Source: Chloroflexota bacterium
GTDB taxonomy: Bacteria > Chloroflexota > Anaerolineae > Aggregatilineales > Phototrophicaceae
Reading direction: 5' to 3'
DNA length: 64,000 nt
Assembly: GCA_026707745.1 (NCBI GenBank)
Contig: JAPOWG010000105.1
Span: 1 to 64,000 of the forward strand
The notes beneath the pieces are model-generated. The model did not search any database. It saw nothing but the letters and a program-made list of their open reading frames with translations, and had not been told where the DNA came from. Of this stretch, positions 30,493 to 39,846 are shown in pieces; the first letter of the stretch is position 1, and each line of letters begins with the position of its first letter. The translations under genes were made by a program, and so were the position numbers.

Positions 30493-31011
30493 GGGACGAA
30501 AGGCGACGATCTTGCTCTCGTCCGTCGTCAGATAAGCGCCCTCGATCAGATCCAGGCAGTAGGGAATAGCTGGCATCACCGCGTCCAGGCAATCGCGGAT
30601 GGCGCTGGGTTTGCCGGGCAAGTTGACGATCAGCGCCCGGCCGCGGATCCCGGCCGTCTGCCGCGACAAGATCGCCGTGGGCACATATTGCAGCGAAACC
30701 TGCCGCATGAGCTCGCCGAAGCCGGGCATCATCTTTTCGCAGACGGCTTCGGTAGCATCGGGTGTGATGTCGCGGACGGCGGGTCCGGTACCGCCGGTGG
30801 TGACAACCAGGCTGCAACCCTCGTCATCCACCATGCGAATCAGCGCGCCCGTGATCTGGTCGAACTCATCCGGCACGATCCGCGCCACCGGCAGCCAGTC
30901 ATTCGTCAGCACCTCGCCCAGGTAGTCGCGAATAGCCGGGCCGCCAAGGTCTTCGTATACGCCGCGGTGGGCGCGGTCGGAAACGGTCAGTATGCCAATT
31001 CTCGCTGTCAT
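30463..31011 (-). CDS. mogA: Molybdenum cofactor biosynthesis protein MogA/MoaB
   Basis: IGILTVSDRAHRGVYEDLGGPAI; LVVTTGGTGPAVRDITPDAT; NLPGKPSAIRDCLDAV. Confidence 0.9.
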   Translation of the reverse strand: MTARIGILTVSDRAHRGVYEDLGGPAIRDYLGEVLTNDWLPVARIVPDEFDQITGALIRMVDDEGCSLVVTTGGTGPAVRDITPDATEAVCEKMMPGFGELMRQVSLQYVPTAILSRQTAGIRGRALIVNLPGKPSAIRDCLDAVMPAIPYCLDLIEGAYLTTDESKIVAFRPKPLGGSEKV

Positions 31012-31088
31012 GCGGACTCCTTTGCTATGGATTCAATGCCCTAGTTTAGCTATACTCGCGGCGTTTAGACAACAGGAGCAGGGCTGCA

Positions 31089-31520
31089 ATGAGCGAACAT
31101 GGCGACTTGAAGGCGCTAATTGAAGGTGACGATGGCATCAGCGTATTGCGCGGCGGCGGACAGAACCGCAATTGGAACGGCATCCACTACAAAACCGGTC
31201 TTTCCGCCAAGAACGTGAACGCGCGTGAGCTTTCGATCAATATCGCGACCATTCCGCCGGGCGGGGTGGCTTACGCCCATATCCATGTCGACTTCGAGGT
31301 GATGCTCTACATCCTCGAGGGCGAGGTGCGGCACGAATACGGCGATGGCTGCAAGCAGATTGTGGACAATTCGGCCGGGGACTTCATCTTCATTGAGCCC
31401 GGCATCCCGCATGAGGTCTTCAACAGGAGCGATAGCGAGCCAGTGGTGGCCTTCGTGGCGCGCTCGACCGCTGACGAGTGGGATCAGATTATTCCTTACG
31501 ATCGGGATACGGCGGGCTAA
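31089..31520 (+). CDS. Cupin domain protein
   Basis: IPPGGVAYAHIHVDFEVMLYILEGEVRHEYGD ... AGDFIFIEPGIPHEVFN. Confidence 0.88.
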   Translation: MSEHGDLKALIEGDDGISVLRGGGQNRNWNGIHYKTGLSAKNVNARELSINIATIPPGGVAYAHIHVDFEVMLYILEGEVRHEYGDGCKQIVDNSAGDFIFIEPGIPHEVFNRSDSEPVVAFVARSTADEWDQIIPYDRDTAG

Positions 31521-31828
31521 GATCTTTGCCATAGCCCGGTGCAGGTCGCGATTTGGCTCACACGAAATGATGAACATGACCTTGGACCTGCGCTTGAGTC
31601 GGTCCAAGGCTTGTCCGTTAAGTCATTGCACACACGGCAATGGCTGGGGAAACGTTTCAATCAAAAATCACACCGTGTAGATTGTCGCGAAGCTGACAAA
31701 TAATCAAAGATTCTGCTATAGGAGGCTGCTTTGCTCCCCTAGTGGGAAGGCCATTCATTGTCGAAAGAATCCCCTCTGATACTTCGGGAAAGGTTTGAAG
31801 AGCTACCTAGCGCGCCTGCCTGCTTTGT

Positions 31829-33094
31829 CTATTCCTCGTCAAGCATGGCCGACGTCCAAACGACGGGCGGGGGCCAATTCTCGCCGCGCGCCTCCGCCGC
31901 GGTGAGTTGATAAATCGCCAACGCCCTTCCAGAGGCGCAGTCGCCGGCGTATGGCGACTCGTCCTGGCAGGTCAGCGAACCAGTCAGACCAGTGTAATCC
32001 TCTACGGCGGCTAGGGCGTCTCTTAAAGCCGCGCGGCCGATCACCAGCGCGCCATCATACCGCTCCTTCGCGACCGCCTCCACCGCCTCAAACAACAGGT
32101 TGGTCGCGTCATAACTGTGAGGGGAAAAGCCAGTGGTCGGTCCCCCCTCGTCAATCTCCCGCTTCCATGTTTCCAAAAACGCCTCATAAGCCTCGCCGGT
32201 GACGTATGGTCCGCCCACGTACATGCCGATCGCCGCCTCACCCGCGCCTTGAGCTAGAGCCGTAGCGAAGGCGCCGCCCGCCGTCATCATGATTGTGTTT
32301 TCCATCTCTGGCGCATCCGCAATCTGTTCTGCGATGACAATTGCTTCGGGTACGAAAACGGGAAAATATAAAAGTTCCGCAGCGCTTTCAGCTATTGACC
32401 CAAGTATCCCGCTCACGTCAGACGCGCCCTTGCTGATGACTCCCTGGAAGACGACTTCGCCATTCAAGCCGGCGAAAGTATCAGCCATCGCGTTCGCCAA
32501 TCCTCGAGTATAAGGATCGCCATCATCAATTGTCGCGACAGAATCAACGCCCAGCGCCGATACCGCAAAGCGCGCGCTCAATACACCCTGAAAGAGATCG
32601 TTATGTGCCGTGCGAAAATAACCCGGCTGGTAAAGCCCGCCAGCGCCTCGGTCCGCGTTGGTCAAAAAAGGCGAGGAATTCGACGGCGAGATCATGAGCA
32701 AGCCCGCTTCGCTGATGATCGGCAGCGCCCCTTTTGCTGCCAGCGAGCAGTTTGTACCGATGATGCCAACGATCAACGGATTAGCGACCATACGTTTCGC
32801 TGCTTCGCGGCCGGCTTCCTCAGAGCAGGCGCTGTCCTCAAGCAAAAGCTCAATTTCGCGCCCCAGCAGCACTCCATCGCGCGCCAGGGCCGCAAGCTGA
32901 AAAGCGTTTTGCGTATCCAGGCCTGTCCATGGACGCGGTCCCGACAGACGAAGAATGCCGCCAAATACGATCTTTTCATCGGGGGCGATCTCGACACAGC
33001 CCAACTCATCCGCGCATCCATCGCTGGCCGATGTCACTGCGCCGAACCCGGGAGAAACTAGCATGAGAAACAGCAGTACGTAGAGGCTTTTCAT
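31829..33094 (-). CDS. Branched-chain amino-acid-type ABC transporter substrate-binding protein (Peripla_BP_6-like)
   Basis: Signal peptide; KIVFGGILRLSGPRPWTGLDTQNAFQLAA; IVGIIGTNCSLAAKGALPIISEAGLLMISPSNSSPFLT. Confidence 0.88.
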   Translation of the reverse strand: MKSLYVLLFLMLVSPGFGAVTSASDGCADELGCVEIAPDEKIVFGGILRLSGPRPWTGLDTQNAFQLAALARDGVLLGREIELLLEDSACSEEAGREAAKRMVANPLIVGIIGTNCSLAAKGALPIISEAGLLMISPSNSSPFLTNADRGAGGLYQPGYFRTAHNDLFQGVLSARFAVSALGVDSVATIDDGDPYTRGLANAMADTFAGLNGEVVFQGVISKGASDVSGILGSIAESAAELLYFPVFVPEAIVIAEQIADAPEMENTIMMTAGGAFATALAQGAGEAAIGMYVGGPYVTGEAYEAFLETWKREIDEGGPTTGFSPHSYDATNLLFEAVEAVAKERYDGALVIGRAALRDALAAVEDYTGLTGSLTCQDESPYAGDCASGRALAIYQLTAAEARGENWPPPVVWTSAMLDEE

Positions 33095-33218
33095 GGCGTA
33101 AACTATCTGATCTCTTTGGCCAAGATTCAGATGGCCGCATTATGCCTGATGACCGTCAATGTGACCAGACGCTGTTGTCACTTGCGTGCCAAGGCGCACT
33201 TTACACACAAGCCTTATA

Positions 33219-33239
33219 GGGCGACCTGTCAGGTCGCCC
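33219..33239. repeat. GGGCGACCT palindrome (perfect)
   Basis: GGGCGACCT-GTC-AGGTCGCCC, downstream of cysM. Confidence 0.75.
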
Positions 33240-33270
33240 TCTTGACTGTAAGGATATTTTTCGTGCGACT

Positions 33271-33362
33271 GGCCGTGTCGCTCATGCGACGAGAAGGCAA
33301 CCTATTTTGCGTGACCGCCACATTCCTGCAACTTTTTCGCCGGTTGCGCGGCGAGCGGCTGT
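33271..33362 (+). repeat. Dispersed repeat family A (3' variant GCCGGTTGCGCGGCGAGCGGCTG)
   Basis: GTGTCGCTCATGCGACGAGAAGGCAACCTATTTTGCGTGACCGCCACATTCCTGCAACTTTTTCGCCGGTTGCGCGGCGAGCGGCTGTG. Confidence 0.9.
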
Positions 33363-33400
33363 GGATTGACACACAATGAAGTCGGCAGCGGGCTACTTGC

Positions 33401-34366
33401 CTAGCCCCGCCAGAAAGCCTCGCTGAGGTACTTGTAGGCATTGTCCGGGAAGAGCGTCACCACCGTAGCCGCTTCCCCGCGCTCGGCAAGACCCTCGGCG
33501 ACGCGCAGCGCGCCGACCATGGCCGCCGCCGCGCTGATGCCCACCAGATAGCCTTCTTCGCGCGCCAGGCGCAGCGCCATGGCATGCGCGTCTTCCGTGC
33601 GCACGGACAGCTTTTGATCGGCGAAGCGCGGATCAAAGATACCCGGCTGAATGGCGCTCTCCATATGTTTGAGACCCTCCAGACCATGGAAGGGAGAATC
33701 CGGCTCGACCGAAACGATTTGGATCTCGGGATTGTGATCCTTCAAGCGCCGGCCGGCGCCCATCAGGGTGCCGCTGGTGCCCAGGCCCGCCACAAAATGA
33801 CTGACCCCTCCGGCCGTCTGTCGCCAGACTTCGGCGCCGGTTCCATGATAGTGGGCTTGCCAATTGGCCGGGTTATTGTACTGATCGGCATAGAAATAAC
33901 GATCCGGCTCGCGCCTTGCCAACTCCCTCACAACGCGGATCGCGCCATCGGAACCTTCCAGGGGATCGGTGAAAACCAGGTCGACATCGTAGGCGCGCAA
34001 GATGGAGATACGCTCGCGGCTGACATTTTCCGGCAAGACGAGCTTGACGCGGTAGCCCTTGGCGGCGGCGATCATGGCGTAGGCGATGCCGGTATTGCCG
34101 CTGGTGCTGTCGAGGATCGTCTTGCCCGCGACCAGGCGCCCGTCAGCTTCGGCGCTGCGGATGATCTCGTAAGCGGCGCGGTCCTTGACGCTGCCGCCGG
34201 GATTCTGCCATTCGGCTTTGGCGAGGATCTTGACGTTGGCGGGCAGATCACCTGCCACGCGGCGGAAGTTCAAGAGCGGCGTATTGCCGATCTGTCGCTC
34301 GATATCGAGCACAGTTTCTTCCGCGTCGTCGATGGCCTCTATCGGGTAATTTGCTAGCAAAGTCAT
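33401..34366 (-). CDS. cysM: PLP-dependent cysteine synthase family protein
   Basis: IGNTPLLNFRR; AKAEWQNPGGSVKDRAAYEII; DSTSGNTGIAYAM; VAGLGTSGTLMGAGRRLK; start placed at MTLLANYP. cysM versus cysK not resolved. Confidence 0.88.
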   Translation of the reverse strand: MTLLANYPIEAIDDAEETVLDIERQIGNTPLLNFRRVAGDLPANVKILAKAEWQNPGGSVKDRAAYEIIRSAEADGRLVAGKTILDSTSGNTGIAYAMIAAAKGYRVKLVLPENVSRERISILRAYDVDLVFTDPLEGSDGAIRVVRELARREPDRYFYADQYNNPANWQAHYHGTGAEVWRQTAGGVSHFVAGLGTSGTLMGAGRRLKDHNPEIQIVSVEPDSPFHGLEGLKHMESAIQPGIFDPRFADQKLSVRTEDAHAMALRLAREEGYLVGISAAAAMVGALRVAEGLAERGEAATVVTLFPDNAYKYLSEAFWRG

Positions 34367-34407
34367 GCGTTCACCGGTTTTTCCTTGCTGAAAGCGCCTT
34401 AACAAAA

Positions 34408-34486
34408 AAGTCAACTTGCCAAAAAAATGCGCGGAATAGGACTCCGACGGTCGGTGCCTTTAGCGCGCATTCCTGCAAGTTGACTT
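34408..34486. repeat. Long imperfect inverted repeat just upstream of cysM
   Basis: AAGTCAACTTGC (34408-34419) ... ATGCGCG (34427-34433) ... CGCGCAT (34464-34470) ... GCAAGTTGACTT (34475-34486). Confidence 0.85.
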
Positions 34487-34689
34487 GTGTTTTCAGTCTC
34501 TTTTGCTGTTCGCTGTTGCTAAAGTCACCTCATCTGACAACAACAGCAACAACAAGTCAGGTATTTCATCCGGGTCTCCGCTTTCTGCGACCACTGAGCA
34601 GAGCATAACGACTAATGTCGGGTCTGTCAACTGCTCCATACCGTTGACGTTGTTGCTGGCTTGTGTCTTACTAAGTGAGCGAAGCACAT

Positions 34690-36888
34690 TTATTTCGCTG
34701 CGGATGCAAAATTGAAGGCGGGCAGCTTCAACATGTTTTCTGGGTGAGGAATAGCCAGACGTTCCCCAGTATCGAAATTGTACCATGCCACATAGATCGG
34801 GTACGCGTCTTCGAGATTCTCTGGAACTTCGAACCTGTGGCTTGTCCGCAGTGTTTCCCCCTCGTCAAGATAAACCAGCGGAACTTTGGGTGCGGAGTCC
34901 GCTTGCATCAGAACTTCGAATGCTTGGCCGAGTTGAAACTCTTCGGCGAACACGATTGCCAGAACGCGCCAATCGCCAGACAGCCTTTTCTGCAGTCGCC
35001 AATACAATTCCAATGTATCTCCACGCGCGAAGCGAAAGGCATCGAGGCTGATGCTGTCGCCGAACAGTGTGTCCGTCCTTGTTGCGTCCTCTGGCGCGAT
35101 TTCACTGTGAGACTCTCCCACGAAGGCGCCGACCGGGATGGTATAAGTTAGCCCCAGCGCGCCGTCTTCCAAAACAGGGCGAATGTTGCTTCCGTAGGGA
35201 AATGGGTACCAGCCAATTTGCAATTGTACGAGCGAGAACCCTTTGGCGCTTTCAGGAATCTCAAGGATATATTCATCGCGATAAATGGTATCCGGTTGCC
35301 ACCAGGTCGTCGGCAAGGTTCCCCAACCCGGGAAGGTATCGATTGTGGCGATTGCCTTGTCTCGATCAATCAAGCTGATAAACAGAGCAAGCGGCACATC
35401 GGACTGGGCGAGCGGACGCCAATAGAACGTGATCGGAATTGCGTCTCCCGCCATCCAGCGCTGTTGCGGCGGCACTTCATGGGCGATCAGCGTGATGTCT
35501 TGCCATCTTGCGAAGGTACGAACGGCGGTTTCCGGCAGGTTCTCGACGCGCGGCGGGTGATCGTAATGCGGGACAATATAGACGAAGGGAACAATCGCAG
35601 CAAAAGCGAACATGGGTAGGGCGATCAAGCCCGCCGGTATCCTCAGCGCCGTCAAACCCAAGGCCAGCAGCAGACTGATTGCGGCGCTATACGGGAAAAG
35701 CAGGCGACCTTGCGACGCCGTAGTTTGCAAAGTAAACCAAATGACCATCGCCATACCCACGCTGACAATGGCGCCAAGGACACAGCAAACCGTCAGTTCA
35801 TACGATTTCTTCCGATTCTTTAACAGATAAACAACGAGACCTGCAAGGGCGAGCGCGGTCAAGGCATCCATCGCGACATAGTGAAATTCGTTGGTCAAGT
35901 TGGTGAACCAGCCAAACAAACCCCAATAACTGCGGCGAAAGCCCTCAAATTCCTCGGCTATCAGTCGCGGTATTGTGGTGCTTCGTCCCCCAAAGTTGGC
36001 GATCATCATTTGCGTGCCAAATAACTCCTGATAAAGCATCAGGTTTCGCCAATACCACCAGCTCGCGATGACCAACCAGCACAGGAGCATAGATCCGCCA
36101 AGAATAACAAGTCCGCGAAGCGCGCGCTTGCGCAATGCCAGCCAGACGCCAGCCAGCGCGACGGTCACGACAAAAGCCATGGCGCTTAGCTTTGCCAAGG
36201 TCATTAGCGCTATGAATGCTGCGAGCAAGAGACTGCGCCTGGTCTGAAAGCCCTCGCGCAGCATCACAAGCAACTGCCAAGTGATCAGCGCGCCCAGCAT
36301 CGCCGCCAGATTGTCATTGCTCACGGAGGTGGAAATGAACAGGAATTGTGGATTGAAGGCCACAAAGCCGGTGGTCAAAACTGCGAATCCGACTGAATCT
36401 GGCCGAATCGCCCGCGCAGACTGATATACAGCGGCTATGGTCACTGTCGCCATGCCTAATGTAACCAGGCGCATGATGTAAATAGCCCGGGATGTGCCAG
36501 TGAGATCGGGCGGATGAGGTTGCTTGTAGAAGACCAGATTACGGTTGCCCAGCCTCCAGTGATGACCAAGGTTGACCAAGGGATTCCGATAATAGAATTC
36601 GTCAAAGTCCTCCGTATCAACACTCAGCCATATCGGGGTCATTAACAGGTAATATAGCGGTGGCTGGCTGGCTTCTTGCTCATAAAGATGGTCATGATCC
36701 GGCGATTGTACCGGCAAAGCGCCGTCATGTTCCGCGATCCACTTGATTACACCAAGATGGTAGATGCTGTCCGGCGATTCGAAGTTTGGGGAAGCGTATA
36801 AGTAGATCAGACCGAGGCAAAAAAATATCAATGGCAACAGCCACTGGAAGGGCAGCCCCGTAATGCCTTCGAGTCGATTCACAAACAA
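34690..36888 (-). CDS. GT-C/ArnT-PMT-like multi-TM membrane protein with C-terminal soluble extension
   Basis: Paralog of 13612-15375 plus an extra ~140 aa C-terminal beta-rich region. Confidence 0.75.
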   Translation of the reverse strand: MFVNRLEGITGLPFQWLLPLIFFCLGLIYLYASPNFESPDSIYHLGVIKWIAEHDGALPVQSPDHDHLYEQEASQPPLYYLLMTPIWLSVDTEDFDEFYYRNPLVNLGHHWRLGNRNLVFYKQPHPPDLTGTSRAIYIMRLVTLGMATVTIAAVYQSARAIRPDSVGFAVLTTGFVAFNPQFLFISTSVSNDNLAAMLGALITWQLLVMLREGFQTRRSLLLAAFIALMTLAKLSAMAFVVTVALAGVWLALRKRALRGLVILGGSMLLCWLVIASWWYWRNLMLYQELFGTQMMIANFGGRSTTIPRLIAEEFEGFRRSYWGLFGWFTNLTNEFHYVAMDALTALALAGLVVYLLKNRKKSYELTVCCVLGAIVSVGMAMVIWFTLQTTASQGRLLFPYSAAISLLLALGLTALRIPAGLIALPMFAFAAIVPFVYIVPHYDHPPRVENLPETAVRTFARWQDITLIAHEVPPQQRWMAGDAIPITFYWRPLAQSDVPLALFISLIDRDKAIATIDTFPGWGTLPTTWWQPDTIYRDEYILEIPESAKGFSLVQLQIGWYPFPYGSNIRPVLEDGALGLTYTIPVGAFVGESHSEIAPEDATRTDTLFGDSISLDAFRFARGDTLELYWRLQKRLSGDWRVLAIVFAEEFQLGQAFEVLMQADSAPKVPLVYLDEGETLRTSHRFEVPENLEDAYPIYVAWYNFDTGERLAIPHPENMLKLPAFNFASAAK

Positions 36889-36951
36889 CGCTTAAGTTTG
36901 TCGGGTAAAATCCCCCGATATTCTAGCTTAAGGGGGCAGGAAATACACATA

Positions 36952-37576
36952 GGGAGATTGCCCAGGGCAATCGCATCAAATTATTTTTTACCGCCGAGGA
37001 CACCGAGGGTCGCGTAGACACTGACCGCCAGCGCCGAGTTTAGGGTCGTTTGTCGACTTTCCCTCTAATTCCGTCACCTGAATACGGCAAAGTCGCCAGC
37101 GAAATTTCACCTCTTTTAATGGACCGCGATTCGCGCTAGCCGAGCAAGAATATTACTTTCTGCGAGCGCGATAGCCCAAATCCGCTCTTACGCGCCCAGC
37201 GGCTGTGGCAAATCCCCCCAAAACGCGACCATTTAGTCGCCACCCGCGCCCCAATCTGCGCTACCCTACATAAAACGCGCCTTAACAACCGAATCAGCCC
37301 GGCTGCAGGACGGACGCCAGATTGCCAAACTGCCGAAAAAACTTTTTCCCCGGCAATTGCCGCGGCGGCAACCTTTGACTTCCGGAGCTTGACTTCTGGG
37401 GCTGTGCGGGGAAATCTTTGAAGCGCCTCGCGCCTTCACGAAACCCGCCGGCCTCAAGATCCCCGAAGACGGGCAAACCGCGCATTCACAATAGGCGTCC
37501 TCGGCGGTCAAGTGTCAGTCCAATTTCCTACCATGTCAGTCGCCGCATTTTGATGCAATTGCCCTGGGAGATTGCC
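36952..37576. repeat. Non-coding region bounded by ~20-nt inverted repeats
   Basis: CCCAGGGCAATCGCATCAAA at 36961-36980 versus reverse complement of TTTGATGCAATTGCCCTGGG at ~37549-37568 (1 mismatch). Confidence 0.65.
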
Positions 37577-37705
37577 TTGGCCGCTACCCCTGGAGGAGAA
37601 GATGTTTGCGTCTTGCGCCGATGAGTGATAAGTTCATATTCAGCGAAATGGCGCTTGGGACAGGGAAATGCCCAAACGGTTGGGTCTGTGAGGGAGCAGA
37701 ATCAC

Positions 37706-38569
37706 ATGCACGATCTGGAATTGCAGCAGTATCTTTTCGACGTACAGGGATATTTGGTCATCGAAGACGCCTTGAGCTCGGAAGAGGTGGCGGCTCTGAA
37801 CCGATTGATCGACGAGCAAAACTTGCCGCCGCCGGAGGCATCGCCTCGCTTTGGCAGCGCGCCGACCTTGGGATCGTCGCTCGTGGCAGTTGAGGATGTG
37901 CCGGAAAGCAAGATGAACCGAGATCGGGCAGCGCCTGTTGGTTCGGGGTTTCTCGATTGGGGGCAGCCCTTCTGCGACCTGTTGGATCATCCGGCGATCA
38001 TGCCTGTGCTGCGCTTTCGCTTGGGCGATGCCTTTCGGCTGGATCGCCTCTATGGCATGTATATGCGCAAAGGCAAAGGCTATGGCGCGCTGCATGCCGA
38101 TTATGGCGCGACATCTAAACAGTCAGAGGTAGAGCCAGGCGAATACTACGCCTTCCGCAGCAACCAGATTTATGACGGATTCATCGTGGTGGCTTGGGCG
38201 CTGTCCGACGCCGGGGGCGACCTGGGCGGTTTCTGCTGTATTCCCGGCAGCCACAAGAGCAATTACAGGTTGCCGCGGCAGATTGACGAGAATTTTGAGC
38301 AATCGCCTCATGTGATCATGCCAGAAGTGCCGGCCGGATCGGTAGTACTTTTCACAGAGGCATTAACCCACGGTACGTCTACCTGGCATGCCGAGCACGA
38401 ACGCCGGGCGCTCTTGTACAAGTACTGCGTATCGCACATGGCTTGGACTTCAAAACGAGTGGAGATGCCGAGCTCTGTCGAATTGACGCCGCGGCAAGAA
38501 ATTCTCCTCCGCGAGCCGGGTGATCCACTGCGTCATTTCCCGTCACTCTTTGAAGAGGCTGTAGTTTGA
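37706..38569 (+). CDS. Phytanoyl-CoA dioxygenase (PhyH)-like protein
   Basis: Start trimmed to MHDLELQQYLFDVQGYLVIEDALS; ALHADYG, GGFCCIPGSHKSNY, LTHGTSTWHAEHERRALLYKY. Confidence 0.88.
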   Translation: MHDLELQQYLFDVQGYLVIEDALSSEEVAALNRLIDEQNLPPPEASPRFGSAPTLGSSLVAVEDVPESKMNRDRAAPVGSGFLDWGQPFCDLLDHPAIMPVLRFRLGDAFRLDRLYGMYMRKGKGYGALHADYGATSKQSEVEPGEYYAFRSNQIYDGFIVVAWALSDAGGDLGGFCCIPGSHKSNYRLPRQIDENFEQSPHVIMPEVPAGSVVLFTEALTHGTSTWHAEHERRALLYKYCVSHMAWTSKRVEMPSSVELTPRQEILLREPGDPLRHFPSLFEEAVV

Positions 38570-38603
38570 GACCGCGTCATCAATTGCAAGGAAGGGGCGA
38601 CTC

Positions 38604-39374
38604 ATGAGAATGGCGGTTTTCGCGGATATACATGGCAATCTACCGGCGTTTGAAGCGGCGCTGGCCGACATCGAGCGCTGCGGCGAGTTTGATCAGATCT
38701 GGTGCCTGGGCGATCTGGCGCTGATGGGCGGGCAGCCGCATGAATCTGTTCGGCGGCTGTGCGAACTTCGGGAAAACCTCGGCGATGACAAACTTCGGGT
38801 CATCGGCGGTAATACCGATCGCTATCTGGTGACCGGCGAGCGCATCAAGCTGGCTCCGCCGGGTGACGAGGCGCATTTCCCCGCCTGGCGCGACAACCTG
38901 CTGAGCATGAACAGCATCTACGGCTGGAATGCGGCGCGTTTGACCTGGGACGACTATGATTTGCTGCGGCAATTGCTGGGGGTAGAATTGCGGCTGAAGG
39001 TCGAGGGCTACGGTCAGGTAATTGGCTTCCACGCCATCCCCGGTCACGACGAGCCTACCGCTTTGCGTCCCGACAGCCCTGACGAAGAAGCGGCTGACGC
39101 TTTGCTCGATCGCGCCGGACGACTGGCGCTTTGCGGGCATACGCACCTGGCGATGGACCGCCAGATTGGCGCCTGGCGGGTGATCAATCCGGGCAGCGTC
39201 GGCTTGTCCTTCGGGGTTCCCGGTCTCGCCGAATGGGCGCTGCTGGAGTGGACGAAGGGCGAGTTGACGGTTGATTTGCGGCGCGCGCGCTACGATGTGG
39301 AGGAAACGCTGCGGACCTGGCAGACCCTGGGCTATCCGGAGATCGAGTGGATCCGCTCGCGTTTGATGGCTTGA
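38604..39374 (+). CDS. Metallophosphoesterase (YfcE/MJ0936-like)
   Basis: MRMAVFADIHGNLPAFEAAL; CLGDLALMGGQP; GNTDRYL; CGHTHLAMDRQIGAWRVINPGSVG. Confidence 0.92.
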   Translation: MRMAVFADIHGNLPAFEAALADIERCGEFDQIWCLGDLALMGGQPHESVRRLCELRENLGDDKLRVIGGNTDRYLVTGERIKLAPPGDEAHFPAWRDNLLSMNSIYGWNAARLTWDDYDLLRQLLGVELRLKVEGYGQVIGFHAIPGHDEPTALRPDSPDEEAADALLDRAGRLALCGHTHLAMDRQIGAWRVINPGSVGLSFGVPGLAEWALLEWTKGELTVDLRRARYDVEETLRTWQTLGYPEIEWIRSRLMA

Positions 39375-39453
39375 GTATCAGTGGTTCGATATTCCTGAGA
39401 ACGCGCCACGCGCCGCCCGTCTTCGCACAGAAAACTGGCCCGGGAGACTATCC

Positions 39454-39846
39454 GTGAATCGACGACTTTTCTTCGGCATCGGTTTCGCAATCTGGCTGCT
39501 GGCGACGGTCATCTTTCGTCTTGTCGGCCACGTCCTTTTTCTTCATGAAGAGCCCGCAATTTTGTCACTGATTTGGATCGCGACTGCCCTAGGCTTGGTC
39601 GCAATTGCTCTACTGCTGTTTCGCTGGCAGGGATTAAAGCGCGCGCAGCGCTTTGAAGCGGCTGTGCTGATGGTGATATCCGGCATGATTCTGGACGCCT
39701 TCATCACGGAGGGCTTTGCAGTTGTCTTCACCAATATGTCAGCCGACGCGGCAGGCAGCTTTGGCGCCTGGCTATTGCTGGCTTATGCCTGCGTGCTATT
39801 GACCCCGTTCTTGCCGCCCGGCCATGATCAGGGCGGATCGACTTGA
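39454..39846 (+). CDS. Small four-TM membrane protein (DUF5367-like)
   Basis: Four hydrophobic segments; upstream ggccCGGGAGActatcc. Confidence 0.6.
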   Translation: MNRRLFFGIGFAIWLLATVIFRLVGHVLFLHEEPAILSLIWIATALGLVAIALLLFRWQGLKRAQRFEAAVLMVISGMILDAFITEGFAVVFTNMSADAAGSFGAWLLLAYACVLLTPFLPPGHDQGGST

